A DNA stretch of 64,000 nt from an uncultured Candidatus Melainabacteria bacterium (GCA_934757275.1 CAKVLN010000003.1:62001-126000), one strand, 5' to 3'. Shown: positions 33,880-42,826, numbered from the stretch's first letter. The notes: a model not told the origin generated them from the letters alone. Numbers and translations are program-made.

Positions 33880-35229
33880 TTAAGCCATTCGTCTAATTTT
33901 TGCTTGAATGCCGTGTCTAATTTCGACTGCGTCAACTCCAAGTTGGTCAAGCACCTTCATCGCTAAAGAATCTGGCTCTTCTGTAATTGCAATTAACAAA
34001 TCAACCGCCTCAATTTTTTGCTTATTAGATTTTTTAGCCAAAAGCCAAGCACGCTCTAAAACCTTCTTTGCTCGATTTGTGAACACGATTTCTTTATCAA
34101 AGTATTCGTTACCGTAACCAACTAAATTTTCAACCACAAGACGAGCGTCCTTCATTGTGATTTCCAAATCGTTAAGCACCTCGAAAGCTACGCTAGTACC
34201 TTCTGCAATAACTCCAAGTAAAAACATTTCTGTACCGACTACATTTCTACCAATTCTTCTCGCTTCTTCCTTTGCAAGCTTCATTATTGTAAGCACTTCT
34301 GGCATTTGTTTTTCAATTGGTTTCAAAATATCTTCTGACAAACCTTCTGAATTAATTCCTAAAGATTTGATTACATCATAAGCAAGCCCTTTTTTGTTCT
34401 TTAAAACACTCAAAACAATGTGTTCTGGAGTTATTACAGAAGAACCTAATTCTTTTGCAGTTTGCAAAGCCTTGTTCATCATTAAAAATGCGTTAGGAGT
34501 AAAAATAATTTTCTTGTCTTCGTATTCTGCTTGTCTTGATTGCTGCTCTGCCAATTTTTGTTCAAAATTTTGCGCATTCAAACCATATTTATTAATTGTC
34601 TTAATAAGTTCAGGTGACGCATTTTCTAAAATTGACGCCATGATTTGTTCAGTACCAAGAATTTCATAACCTGCAGCAGACAATTTTGAAACAGCTCCTT
34701 CTAATACGCCAGAAAGAGCCTCTCCTTCGTACACCGCCTCAAAGTTGCTTTTATTTTCATCATCATCAACTGCCTCTGGGTGTTCCAGACGTTTGATTTT
34801 CTTTTCAACAAGCTTTGTTAAAATATCTTTTGAATTGTATGTATTGAAGTCAAAACTTGTTAAAATCGCTTGAATATTAGAGTTTTTGTCATTAAGCACA
34901 GACAAAAACAAGTGTTCAAACAAAATATTATTGTTACCAGATTTGTTTGCCAAATCAAGAGTGTGTTTCAAGATTTCTTTGAAAGAGTGGCTAAATGGAA
35001 TATTTTCAACTTTTTTTGAAGTCTTAATTACATACTTAGCAACCTCTTTAGCCATAGCGTCTGGAGTTACACCATACATTCTAAAAAGCTTTAGAGATAC
35101 ACCTTTTGCCTCATTAACAAGTGCAAGTAACAAGTGTTCCGGATTAACTTCAGAACAACCCATTTCTTTTGCCAATCTTTGAGCTTCACTTACTACATTA
35201 ACCGCTCTTTCAGTAAATCTTTCAAACAA
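33880..35229 (-). CDS. Tandem Clp-N (Clp repeat) protein without AAA+ ATPase
   Basis: This 449-residue protein is made of repeated Clp-N modules. The first begins F-T-E-R-A-V-N-V-V-S-E-A-Q and contains V-N-P-E-H-L-L-L-A-L-V. Further modules contain I-L-F-E-H-L-F-L-S-V-L (about 102), I-T-P-E-H-I-V-L-S-V-L (about 260) and V-G-T-E-M-F-L-L-G-V-I (about 325), and the last lies near 375-445. No Walker A motif or AAA+ domain is present anywhere. ClpC uses one such double module to bind substrates and adaptors. A stand-alone multi-module protein suggests an adaptor or modulator of Clp protease, comparable in concept with the ATPase-less ClpT proteins of plastids. It sits mid-operon between DUF1292 and tilS. 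Confidence 0.8.
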   Translation of the reverse strand: MFERFTERAVNVVSEAQRLAKEMGCSEVNPEHLLLALVNEAKGVSLKLFRMYGVTPDAMAKEVAKYVIKTSKKVENIPFSHSFKEILKHTLDLANKSGNNNILFEHLFLSVLNDKNSNIQAILTSFDFNTYNSKDILTKLVEKKIKRLEHPEAVDDDENKSNFEAVYEGEALSGVLEGAVSKLSAAGYEILGTEQIMASILENASPELIKTINKYGLNAQNFEQKLAEQQSRQAEYEDKKIIFTPNAFLMMNKALQTAKELGSSVITPEHIVLSVLKNKKGLAYDVIKSLGINSEGLSEDILKPIEKQMPEVLTIMKLAKEEARRIGRNVVGTEMFLLGVIAEGTSVAFEVLNDLEITMKDARLVVENLVGYGNEYFDKEIVFTNRAKKVLERAWLLAKKSNKQKIEAVDLLIAITEEPDSLAMKVLDQLGVDAVEIRHGIQAKIRRMA

Positions 35230-35231
35230 AA

Positions 35232-35525
35232 CTATTCTTCCTCGTCTTCTTCATCTTCTAATGATTCAATGTAGTTGCAAACTCTGTTAAACTCATCTTC
35301 ATCATCAATACTTTGGAAGTAACCGTCAGCATCTTCGCCTTCGCCTTCTTCAATGTATTCCATAATGATAAGTTCTGCATCTTCATCATCAGCTTCTTCA
35401 AGTGGCAATAAAAGAGCATAAGTTTTGTCTTCAAAATCAATTACATCATAAATTTCGCATTTTGTTACAACGCCATCTTCATCTGTAATTTCTACATAGT
35501 TTTCTAATTCTTCACTCATAATCAT
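35232..35525 (-). CDS. DUF1292-like acidic protein
   Basis: This 97-residue, very acidic protein (E/D-rich, ending E-D-E-E-D-E-E-E) has the small beta-rich core of DUF1292/YrzB proteins: Y-V-E-I-T-D-E-D-G-V-V, then Y-D-V-I-D-F-E-D-K-T-Y-A-L-L-L-P. In Firmicutes the same gene regularly follows ruvX/yqgF, as it does here. The function is unknown. The ATG at 35525 overlaps the ruvX stop. The third codon (ATG at 35519) has a GGGAA site at better spacing and may be the true start. Confidence 0.8.
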   Translation of the reverse strand: MIMSEELENYVEITDEDGVVTKCEIYDVIDFEDKTYALLLPLEEADDEDAELIIMEYIEEGEGEDADGYFQSIDDEDEFNRVCNYIESLEDEEDEEE

Positions 35526-35920
35526 TTCCCTAAATATTGTTCTAGTATCACACAGGCACTTTCCATATCGACAAGTCCCTTATTTTTTCTGAAATCTACT
35601 TTTCTGTTTCTCAGCCTTTCCTCGGCCTCTTCAGAAGTTAGTCTTTCATCTTCTAATATTATATCAAAACCAATTAATTTTTGTGCAAAATTTTGACAAT
35701 CTTTTGCTTGACCACCGAAAGTCCCGTCCATATTAATTGGAACTCCAACAACAATCTTTTCAACTCGATTTTCTTTTGCAATTTTTACAATCTCTGCAAT
35801 CGCTTTTTCTTCTGGCACTCTTGAAATAAAAGAATGCGGTGTTGCAATCACCTGCAAATAATCGCTCAAAGCGATACCAATTCTTTTTGTTCCTACATCT
35901 AGAGCCATAACTTTATGCAT
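35522..35920 (-). CDS. ruvX: RuvX/YqgF-family Holliday-junction resolvase-like, 16S pre-rRNA nuclease
   Basis: The 132-residue RNase-H-fold protein begins M-A-L-D-V-G-T-K-R-I-G-I-A-L-S-D near residue 4, with the first catalytic aspartate. V-V-G-V-P-I-N-M-D-G-T (about 58) and D-E-R-L-T-S-E-E-A (about 95) carry the other acidic residues. YqgF matures the 5' end of 16S rRNA in E. coli and has resolvase-like folds elsewhere. It overlaps both neighbours by 1 and 4 bases, so it is translated in a coupled way. Confidence 0.92.
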   Translation of the reverse strand: MHKVMALDVGTKRIGIALSDYLQVIATPHSFISRVPEEKAIAEIVKIAKENRVEKIVVGVPINMDGTFGGQAKDCQNFAQKLIGFDIILEDERLTSEEAEERLRNRKVDFRKNKGLVDMESACVILEQYLGK

Positions 35921-37509
35921 TATTCAACCCACCTAGCTTCAATACTGGATATAATCATATCTAGTTGCAAAAGTTGAAAGTCCTCAATTCTTGGCTGCAT
36001 TTTCTTTTCAAAAACATTTGCAGTATTTCTTTGATTTTTCAAAATATACCGTTTTCCTACATAATATTCATAAATACTTTTTCTTATAATATTCGTTAAA
36101 AAGGCATAATTTGAGCCTAAAGAATAGAAAATTTCTGCCAACTCCTTGTCGCCTTTTAGCATTCTCAAATATGCTGCAATATTGAAGGTTATTAACTTAT
36201 ACGCAAGTTCTTTAGCTGTAAATATACTATCAAAATTATCCGCAATATATTTATCCAAATCAACGTCAAAATTATTTGACTTATACTCTTCTGATAATTT
36301 ATCGATAAAAGTCTTAAACTCCTCCGAAGTTATTTCATCAAAGAACCAGTTTTGAACATAATCGCTTAAACACAATTTATCAATATCTTTTTGACTAAGT
36401 TCTCGTTTCTCTACATATAAATTTGGTTTTTCCATTTCTATATCAAGTAAAATACTTTGCCAACAAACATATTCATAAGGTATTGGCTCATTATTAGTAT
36501 AAGACCCTTCTTCTGCTTGATTTATCAAGTATTTAGCAACACCCGCATTAATTTCGTACTTTTCTTGATAATTATAGAACTTATCAACGATTTTATAAAA
36601 ATCACGCTCTGACATAGAATTAAAGCCAAAAGAGTCCAAAATACCATAACGTGGATTAGTAACGATTGCCAAGAATTGCAACGTGTGATTTGCTCTAATT
36701 CTTGAGAAAACTATTCCCATATTTCCATGCCCATCTGGGAAAGATACATATACTTTGTAAGGTTTAGATTCCTTTAAGATATTTCTGTAAAATTCCTCTG
36801 TGTTATCTACACGAATGCCAGACATTTTCAATTCTGAAATAGCTTTGTTAATTCGTCCTTGCATATCACTTGACACAAATTTCTTCGCATTCTCTAAGGC
36901 GTGATATGCAAGTTGAGATTTTGAACGACCTAAAATATCAAGTGCAACATTTCCAACCTCTGTTCCCATATAATACAAAAATACAGGAATTAAGATATTT
37001 GCTAAAGCGTCGTTTGCATAATCTTCTTCTAAAGATTTGATTAAGACAATTTTATCCTCATCGCTAATTGCACTCAAGAAGTCCATAAAATCAATTTGAG
37101 CTTCTGGGTTCATAATCGCAGTGTCCAAAAGTTGCTTAGTTTCTTTATTAATCAACTCGTTAAACTGTTCAAAATAACCACTAATTACATCATAGTCGAT
37201 TTTATTACCCAAATCTTTAAGCATATTAAACGCAATCATTTTAATATGGTCGCCATATTCTGGAGCTTTGATTACATTCCACAACTCGTTATTAAGAGTA
37301 TCTTTATCAATCAGTTCAGTCAAAAGCCAACAAATAATAAGTGCTTTCTGTTCAGGCGCATTTACTAACTCTTTTATCAAAATATCAAGAACAGTCTTTT
37401 TATCTTCAATCATCTTTAAATCAGTTATTAAAGATGAATTTGGTTGAGATGAAGTAGAAAGTGCAGAGATAGTTGCGAGTATTTCCGCCTTTATTTGAAT
37501 TTTATTCAT
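35920..37509 (-). CDS. Unknown helical protein, first gene of the ruvX-hpt operon
   Basis: This 529-residue protein of unrecognised family has no signal peptide or membrane segment. The first half consists of repeated short helix pairs (for example A-L-A-N-I-L-I-P-V-F-L-Y and N-V-A-L-D-I-L-G-R-S-K), consistent with a HEAT-like solenoid. The second half contains Y-V-S-F-P-D-G-H-G-N-M-G-I-V-F-S-R and a D/E-rich region. It overlaps ruvX by one base, so it is tied to an RNA-processing and proteostasis operon. A scaffolding role is a guess only. Confidence 0.65.
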   Translation of the reverse strand: MNKIQIKAEILATISALSTSSQPNSSLITDLKMIEDKKTVLDILIKELVNAPEQKALIICWLLTELIDKDTLNNELWNVIKAPEYGDHIKMIAFNMLKDLGNKIDYDVISGYFEQFNELINKETKQLLDTAIMNPEAQIDFMDFLSAISDEDKIVLIKSLEEDYANDALANILIPVFLYYMGTEVGNVALDILGRSKSQLAYHALENAKKFVSSDMQGRINKAISELKMSGIRVDNTEEFYRNILKESKPYKVYVSFPDGHGNMGIVFSRIRANHTLQFLAIVTNPRYGILDSFGFNSMSERDFYKIVDKFYNYQEKYEINAGVAKYLINQAEEGSYTNNEPIPYEYVCWQSILLDIEMEKPNLYVEKRELSQKDIDKLCLSDYVQNWFFDEITSEEFKTFIDKLSEEYKSNNFDVDLDKYIADNFDSIFTAKELAYKLITFNIAAYLRMLKGDKELAEIFYSLGSNYAFLTNIIRKSIYEYYVGKRYILKNQRNTANVFEKKMQPRIEDFQLLQLDMIISSIEARWVE

Positions 37510-37559
37510 AAAACCCCTCTTTTACAAATTTTATTAATACTCTCTAACAAGCTAAGGAC

Positions 37560-37580
37560 CAATTCTTGTTATAAGAATTG
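37560..37580. promoter_or_regulatory. 8-bp inverted repeat upstream of the six-gene operon
   Basis: CAATTCTT and AAGAATTG are separated by GTTAT. It lies about 50 bp ahead of the operon start at 37509 and 40 bp past the stop of the next gene. It could be an operator or a weak terminator without a T tract. Confidence 0.3.
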
Positions 37581-37619
37581 TACCTTAAAAAATCACTTTG
37601 CGCAATCTTATAGAATATT

Positions 37620-38729
37620 TTAATCTTTAGGAATTTCTGCAAACAAGCAATGAATATTTCCATCATTATTTTTTAACATGTTAGAAATAGTTTTGTCACC
37701 AACAAAATGTATATCATCAGGTGCAATAATTCCATTTAAACTCTTTTTGAAAATTCTTTCAAAACTAAAATCAATTTTTTCTGCAATTTCTGGCGTAATT
37801 CCCAACTGTTCATCTAGCACAGATTTTCCTGCAACATACACAAGCGATTTATCTGGACGCTCATGCACAATCGCATTCATAAAATTCATTTTGTATTTTA
37901 TATCCTCTAAAAACGAAGGAACATTTCCGCTAATTGCTCCACTAGAATTTGGCTTAACTATCAAGCCTGGGACTTTTATTACATTAAACTTATTGTATTT
38001 AAGTTCTTGTTGCAAAGTCTTGTATCGTTTTGGAGTATTATATTGTTTATCGCTTTGTAGGATTTCGTCTTTTAGATAGCTTAATTTTCTAATCACACCT
38101 TCTAATTGGCTATCATTATTTTGAGCAAAAACCTCTTTCGCTCTTTTAAGACCTTTATCTAATTCACTCAAAAGCATTCTAGGGTCATTTACTAAAATGC
38201 GCTTGTTATTCAATGGTCTGATTGACAAATCTAAGTGAAAATCTGGTTGAGAAACTGTAATTACTTTATGTTTGCCAAAGAAATCTTGAATAGATTTTGG
38301 ACTTTTTACGCTTAATTCTTCTTTGCCTAAAAGCACAACATCTCTGCCGCCATCTTTTATAAAGAAGTAGTTGCCGCCTTCTATATGGTTATATTTTTCT
38401 TCTGCCGGAAGTTTAAACAAACTTTTTATATCATCTAAATTTGAATCTTCCATAGTAAAACCTTTTGACTCAATAGTTTTGTTAGGAAAGAAAGCTAGCC
38501 TATCTTGCACCCAAGGCCAAAAATTTGAGAAATTAGGCTTAGCGTCTGGAAAATCATTTTTCAAGATTTTTTTAGGAGTTTGAATAAAAACGTCCACACC
38601 TTCTTTGTTCAAAATTTTAGCAGTTTGCCCAGCCATGTCATAAAAAGGTTTGCCGAACCCACCATCTCTCGTAAAAATTCCTTTTAATGGTCTTGCATCA
38701 TAGCCTGTAAAAGATATATTATTAGACAT
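37620..38729 (-). CDS. Guanidino-modifying-enzyme (deiminase/amidinotransferase) fold protein
   Basis: The 369 residues carry all the catalytic landmarks of the agmatine/arginine-deiminase superfamily, in order: W-P-W-V-Q-D-R (D76), H-I-E-G-G-N (E117), D-F-H-L-D-L (H165, D167), and near the C-terminus D-G-N-I-H-C-L-F-A-E-I-P with C361, resembling the G-G-N-I-H-C ending of agmatine deiminases. The N-terminus reads N-I-S-F-T-G-Y-D-A-R-P, the short motif shared by five other proteins here. There is no signal peptide. Hydrolysis or transfer on a guanidinium group (free arginine, agmatine or protein arginine) is predicted. The substrate is unknown. Confidence 0.7.
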   Translation of the reverse strand: MSNNISFTGYDARPLKGIFTRDGGFGKPFYDMAGQTAKILNKEGVDVFIQTPKKILKNDFPDAKPNFSNFWPWVQDRLAFFPNKTIESKGFTMEDSNLDDIKSLFKLPAEEKYNHIEGGNYFFIKDGGRDVVLLGKEELSVKSPKSIQDFFGKHKVITVSQPDFHLDLSIRPLNNKRILVNDPRMLLSELDKGLKRAKEVFAQNNDSQLEGVIRKLSYLKDEILQSDKQYNTPKRYKTLQQELKYNKFNVIKVPGLIVKPNSSGAISGNVPSFLEDIKYKMNFMNAIVHERPDKSLVYVAGKSVLDEQLGITPEIAEKIDFSFERIFKKSLNGIIAPDDIHFVGDKTISNMLKNNDGNIHCLFAEIPKD

Positions 38730-38818
38730 TTTTCACTCCTTTATACAAATACTAAAACTCGTAAAAAATAAATTTGCCATGTAAAGTTTTTGTTAGGCAA
38801 GTATACCCAATCAACAGT

Positions 38819-38884
38819 TACCTCACTTGTTAGGGAGGTCGCAGTCGTTCTTGAACCTTGCGAAAGTTACGAATGCGGGTGGGT
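38819..38884 (+). repeat. Repeat family B, copy
   Basis: TACCTCACTTGTTAGGGAGG, then TCGCAGTCGTTCTTGAACC, TTGCGAAAGTTACGAATGCG and GGTGGGT. It is nearly identical to 18830-18888 and to the reverse of 46862-46926. Confidence 0.8.
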
Positions 38885-38923
38885 ATTGATTAACTAAAAC
38901 TGCTCAAAGAGTGGGAAATGTTA

Positions 38924-38948
38924 TTGTTGGGCTGAAAGCCCAACCTAC
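38924..38948 (+). repeat. Repeat family A, left-end hairpin
   Basis: TTGTTGGGCTGAAAGCCCAA followed by CCTAC is the left end of family A without the rest. It lies 40 bp from a family B copy. Confidence 0.75.
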
Positions 38949-38954
38949 AAAAAA

Positions 38955-38986
38955 ATACTGCGGTTTTCTAAAGAAAACCGCAGTAT
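38955..38986 (-). terminator. Intrinsic terminator of gap
   Basis: A 14-bp perfect stem (38955-38968 with 38973-38986) has a 4-nt loop. On the minus strand it is followed by seven Ts. Confidence 0.93.
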
Positions 38987-39017
38987 CAAAAGCTAATTCA
39001 AATTACAATCTAAAAAA

Positions 39018-40022
39018 TTATAATTTTGAAGCAACCATCTTAGTAGTTTCAGCTAAACGAGTTGAGTAACCCATTTCGTTATCGTACCAAGAAATAATCT
39101 TAACTTGGTTGCCACCCATAACTCTTGTTAATAGAGCGTCAACTGTTGAAGATTGTGAAGTACCAACGTAGTCAGAAGATACCAATGGTTCTTCAGTGTA
39201 GCAAAGAACGTGTCCGTCAGCACCTTCTTTAAGAGCTGCGTTAACTTCTTCTACAGTTACGTCTTTAGAAACTTCAAATACAACGTCAACTAATGAAACG
39301 TCTGGAGTAGGAACTCTCATAGCGAAACCGTCCAATTTACCTTTTAATTGAGGTAATACTAGAGCAACAGCTTTTGCTGCACCAGTCTTTGTAGGAACGA
39401 TGTTTAAAGCACCAGCTCTAGCTCTACGAGGATCTTTGTGACCAGCATCTAAGATTCTTTGGTCACCTGTGTATGAGTGAACAGTTGTCATCAAACCTTT
39501 AACGATACCGAATTTTTCATCGATAACTTTAGCTACTGGAGCTAAGCAGTTTGTTGTACAAGATGCCATAGAAATAACGTTGTGTTTTGCTGGATCGTAT
39601 TCTTTATCGTTAACACCTAAAACGATTGTTTTGTCTTCGTTAGTTGCAGGAGCAGAAATAATAACTTTCTTAGCACCAGCATCGATGTGTGCATGAGCCT
39701 TAGTTGCATCTGTGAAGAAACCTGTTGATTCAACAACAACTTCTACACCTAGATCTTTCCAAGGTAATTGTGCAGGGTCTTTTTCTGCGAAGAATTTAAT
39801 TTTCTTACCGTTTACGATGATACCTTCTTCATAAGCTTCTACTGTACCATCAAATTTACCCATTACAGAGTCATATTTAAAAATACGTGCAGCATCTTCA
39901 GGTTTTAGACCTGGGTCATTGATTGCAACGTAATCGATTTCATTGAAGATACCTTCTCTGATAGCTGCTCTTAATGTGTTACGTCCGATTCTACCGAATC
40001 CGTTAATTGCTACTTTTACCAT
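39018..40022 (-). CDS. gap: Glyceraldehyde-3-phosphate dehydrogenase
   Basis: A 334-residue type I GAPDH of glycolysis. The Rossmann start is G-F-G-R-I-G-R-N-T. A-I-N-D-P-G carries the aspartate that favours NAD+. S-M-A-S-C-T-T-N-C-L-A-P holds the catalytic cysteine (about 154), and H-S-Y-T-G-D-Q-R-I-L-D follows. N-E-M-G-Y-S closes the family pattern. The codon choice is highly biased (many GTA, GAA, AAA and CCA), as expected for a strongly expressed gene. It is monocistronic, with a strong terminator. Confidence 0.97.
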   Translation of the reverse strand: MVKVAINGFGRIGRNTLRAAIREGIFNEIDYVAINDPGLKPEDAARIFKYDSVMGKFDGTVEAYEEGIIVNGKKIKFFAEKDPAQLPWKDLGVEVVVESTGFFTDATKAHAHIDAGAKKVIISAPATNEDKTIVLGVNDKEYDPAKHNVISMASCTTNCLAPVAKVIDEKFGIVKGLMTTVHSYTGDQRILDAGHKDPRRARAGALNIVPTKTGAAKAVALVLPQLKGKLDGFAMRVPTPDVSLVDVVFEVSKDVTVEEVNAALKEGADGHVLCYTEEPLVSSDYVGTSQSSTVDALLTRVMGGNQVKIISWYDNEMGYSTRLAETTKMVASKL

Positions 40023-40146
40023 AAGTTTTACTCCTTCTTACTTTGTAGTAACTTTCTCTTAACATGATTATGTTAATTCAAACAAAAATCTTAATCAACA
40101 TTTGAAATATTAATTTTTCATTAACGTTCGTTTTTTTGCAATAAAA

Positions 40147-40179
40147 ATCGGCGGCACTTTCTTTGAAAGTGCCGCCGAT
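40147..40179 (-). terminator. Intrinsic terminator of hppA
   Basis: A 15-bp perfect GC-rich stem (40147-40161 with 40165-40179) has a 3-nt loop, followed by TTTTTATT on the minus strand, just beyond the hppA stop. Confidence 0.93.
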
Positions 40180-40190
40180 TAAATACCAAC

Positions 40191-42602
40191 CTATTCAGCC
40201 TTTTTGCTAGGTATCCTCATTGCATAGAAGGAACGAATAACAAAAATAAGCGCAACTACTAAAATTACAACACCTGCCAATTTAGCATGTTCCTTGAAAG
40301 TTGGGTTAATCGCAATTTCCATTGCCAACAAACCAAACAAGGTAGTAAATTTAATAATTGGGTTCATTGCTACTGATGAAGTATCCTTAAATGGATCACC
40401 AACAGTATCGCCAACAACAGTTGCTGCGTGTAAATCAGTGCCTTTTTCTGCCATATCCACTTCAACAATTTTCTTTGCGTTATCCCAGCAACCGCCAGCG
40501 TTAGCCATAAATACTGCTTGGAACAAACCAAACACTGCAATTGCAATCAAATAACTTACAAAGAAAGAAACTGGAGCAGAATCGTCACCCACTGGTGCTG
40601 ACAAACAAGCTAGAGCCAAAGCAAATGCAAACAAGGCGATAAAGATATTATACATACCTTTTTGAGCATATTGAGTACAAATCTTAACAACTTCTTTTGA
40701 GTTTGTTAAATTTGCGCATTTATCGTCAGCTTCGCCTAATTTAATATTATCCTTAATGTATTCAGTAGCTGAATAAGCACCAGTTGTTACAGCCTGCATA
40801 GAAGCACCTGAGAACCAGTAAATAACCGCACCACCTGCAATAAAGCCTAACAAAGTATATGGGTTAAGCAGGTTCAAAATCATTTCTGGTTGAATTCCCA
40901 AAGTTTCTTTAATTACAAGAATCAAAGAGAAAATCATTGTAGTAGCACCAACCACCGCAGTACCAATTAGAACTGGTTTTGAAGTAGCTTTGAAAGTGTT
41001 ACCTGCACCATCATTTTCTTCTAAGTATTTTTTAGCATTTTCAAAATCTGGTTTGAAACCATAATATTTTTCAATACCTTCTGCAACATTTGGAATTTCT
41101 TCAATCAAGGATAATTCGTAAACTGATTGAGCGTTATCAGTTACAGGACCATAACTGTCTACCGCAATTGTTACAGGTCCCATTCCCAAGAAACCGAACG
41201 CTACTAAGCCAAATGCGAATACTGATGGATAAATCATAACATCGTTTGGAATATATTGACTGGCAAAATAAGCCAATCCCATTAATAATACAACGATTGC
41301 ACCTATCCAAAAGCCGGAGAAGTTTCCAGATACAATACCTGATAGAATTGTTAAAGAGGCACCACCTTCTTTTGATGCTACAACAACCTCGTGAGTATGT
41401 TTTGCCTTAGGGCTTGTAAATACTTTTGTTGCTTCTGGAATAAGAGCTGCACCAAGAGTACCGCAAGAAATTATGATTGATAATACCAACCACAAATTGT
41501 CCCCCATATCTTTTAGCAAGAAATTACTTACACCAAATGTCATAATAATTGATAAAATTGAAGTAATCCAAACAAGACTTGTTAGCGGTGCTTCAAAATC
41601 AAATTTCTTTACGTTTGACATAAATGCTTTTGTTAAACCGTTGTTTATCCAGTATGCGATGATTGAAGTTATAATCATCAAAAATCTCATTGTGAATATC
41701 CAAGCCAATAATTGAACTTGAAAATCTTTAAATACACCTAATAGAATAAAACTTACAAGCGCAACACCAGTTACACCATAAGTTTCAAAGCCATCGGCAG
41801 TTGGTCCGATTGAGTCACCTGCGTTATCACCGGTACAATCTGCAATTACCCCAGGGTTACGAGGATCGTCCTCTTTGATACCAAATTGTATTTTCATCAA
41901 GTCAGAACCGATATCTGCAATTTTTGTAAAAATACCGCCTGCAACACGAAGAGCAGACGCACCTAAAGATTCACCGATTGCAAAACCGATGAAACAAGCA
42001 CCTGCAAGTTCACCTGGAACAAAAAGTAGAATTACAAGCATCATAATTAATTCAATTGATACAAGTAAAACACCAATGCTCATACCAGCTTTAAGCGGAA
42101 TGTTTAAGATATTTAGGGGTTTGCCTTTTAGGGCAGTAAATGCAGTTCTTGAGTTTGCTAAAGTGTTCATTCTGATACCGAACCACGCAACAAGGTAAGA
42201 TCCAAGAATACCTAAAACAGACCAACCTAGGATAATTAGTACTGATTTAAGCGGCATAGCTTGAAGATACCAGAAATAAAAAGCAATACATAAACCAATT
42301 AAAACTTCTAGGGCGAACAAGAATTTACCTTGTTGCACAAGATAAGTTTTGCAGGTTTCAAAAATAGTATTACCGACTGCGTCCATAGCTTGATGAACGT
42401 CAACTTTTTTAACTTCTCTGAACATACATAGCCCAAAAAGCACACCGAAAACTGAAACCACTAAGCCAATTAGCAGTAACCAATAGCATTGAGGGTTTTC
42501 CAGTCTGATATTTGGAACTACGAGAGAAGCTTCACCAGCAAAAGCTGGAGTAATCATTGTAAGCAACATCGCAAACAATGACAAGGCTTGTTTTTTCAAC
42601 AT
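40191..42602 (-). CDS. hppA: Membrane-bound ion-translocating pyrophosphatase
   Basis: This 803-residue polytopic protein with about 16 helices couples PPi hydrolysis to ion pumping. Active-site stretches are E-D-D-P-R-N-P-G-V-I-A-D, C-T-G-D-N-A-G-D-S-I-G, Y-G-P-V-T-D-N-A-Q-S-V, and near the C-terminus D-T-V-G-D-P-F-K-D-T. In the G-N-T-F-K-A-T-S-K segment a lysine occupies the place that in characterised enzymes separates K+-independent (Lys) from K+-dependent (Ala) forms, so K+-independent pumping is inferred. H+ versus Na+ cannot be told safely. A cleavable N-terminal signal-like helix (residues 1-22) is present. Confidence 0.92.
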   Translation of the reverse strand: MLKKQALSLFAMLLTMITPAFAGEASLVVPNIRLENPQCYWLLLIGLVVSVFGVLFGLCMFREVKKVDVHQAMDAVGNTIFETCKTYLVQQGKFLFALEVLIGLCIAFYFWYLQAMPLKSVLIILGWSVLGILGSYLVAWFGIRMNTLANSRTAFTALKGKPLNILNIPLKAGMSIGVLLVSIELIMMLVILLFVPGELAGACFIGFAIGESLGASALRVAGGIFTKIADIGSDLMKIQFGIKEDDPRNPGVIADCTGDNAGDSIGPTADGFETYGVTGVALVSFILLGVFKDFQVQLLAWIFTMRFLMIITSIIAYWINNGLTKAFMSNVKKFDFEAPLTSLVWITSILSIIMTFGVSNFLLKDMGDNLWLVLSIIISCGTLGAALIPEATKVFTSPKAKHTHEVVVASKEGGASLTILSGIVSGNFSGFWIGAIVVLLMGLAYFASQYIPNDVMIYPSVFAFGLVAFGFLGMGPVTIAVDSYGPVTDNAQSVYELSLIEEIPNVAEGIEKYYGFKPDFENAKKYLEENDGAGNTFKATSKPVLIGTAVVGATTMIFSLILVIKETLGIQPEMILNLLNPYTLLGFIAGGAVIYWFSGASMQAVTTGAYSATEYIKDNIKLGEADDKCANLTNSKEVVKICTQYAQKGMYNIFIALFAFALALACLSAPVGDDSAPVSFFVSYLIAIAVFGLFQAVFMANAGGCWDNAKKIVEVDMAEKGTDLHAATVVGDTVGDPFKDTSSVAMNPIIKFTTLFGLLAMEIAINPTFKEHAKLAGVVILVVALIFVIRSFYAMRIPSKKAE

Positions 42603-42699
42603 AACTCTCTCCTTCTTTGTGTAAACTCATGCAAAACACTAATATGGATATTATATATAATTTTTAAAGATTTTACAATAGTTTTTGAAGATGAGATTC

Positions 42700-42728
42700 T
42701 TGACAAACAATTTTGGTCTTGGTATATT
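42700..42728 (+). promoter_or_regulatory. Promoter of tRNA-Leu
   Basis: TTGACA (42700-42705) and TATATT (42723-42728) are separated by 17 bp and end 13 bp before the tRNA. Confidence 0.7.
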
Positions 42729-42741
42729 AGATTTGTTCCAC

Positions 42742-42820
42742 GGGCATGTGGTGGAATGGTAGACACGCTAGTCTTAGGAACTAGTGCGAAAGCGTGGGAG
42801 TTCGAGTCTCTTCATGCCCA
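42742..42820 (+). tRNA. tRNA-Leu (anticodon UAG)
   Basis: The acceptor stem GGGCATG pairs with CATGCCC. The anticodon stem-loop CTAGT-CTTAGGA-ACTAG gives anticodon TAG. The variable arm TGCGAAAGCG identifies a class II tRNA. The T arm contains GTTCGAGTC. CCA is not encoded, unlike the tRNA-Val of this window. A terminator follows at once. Confidence 0.94.
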
Positions 42821-42826
42821 ATTATA

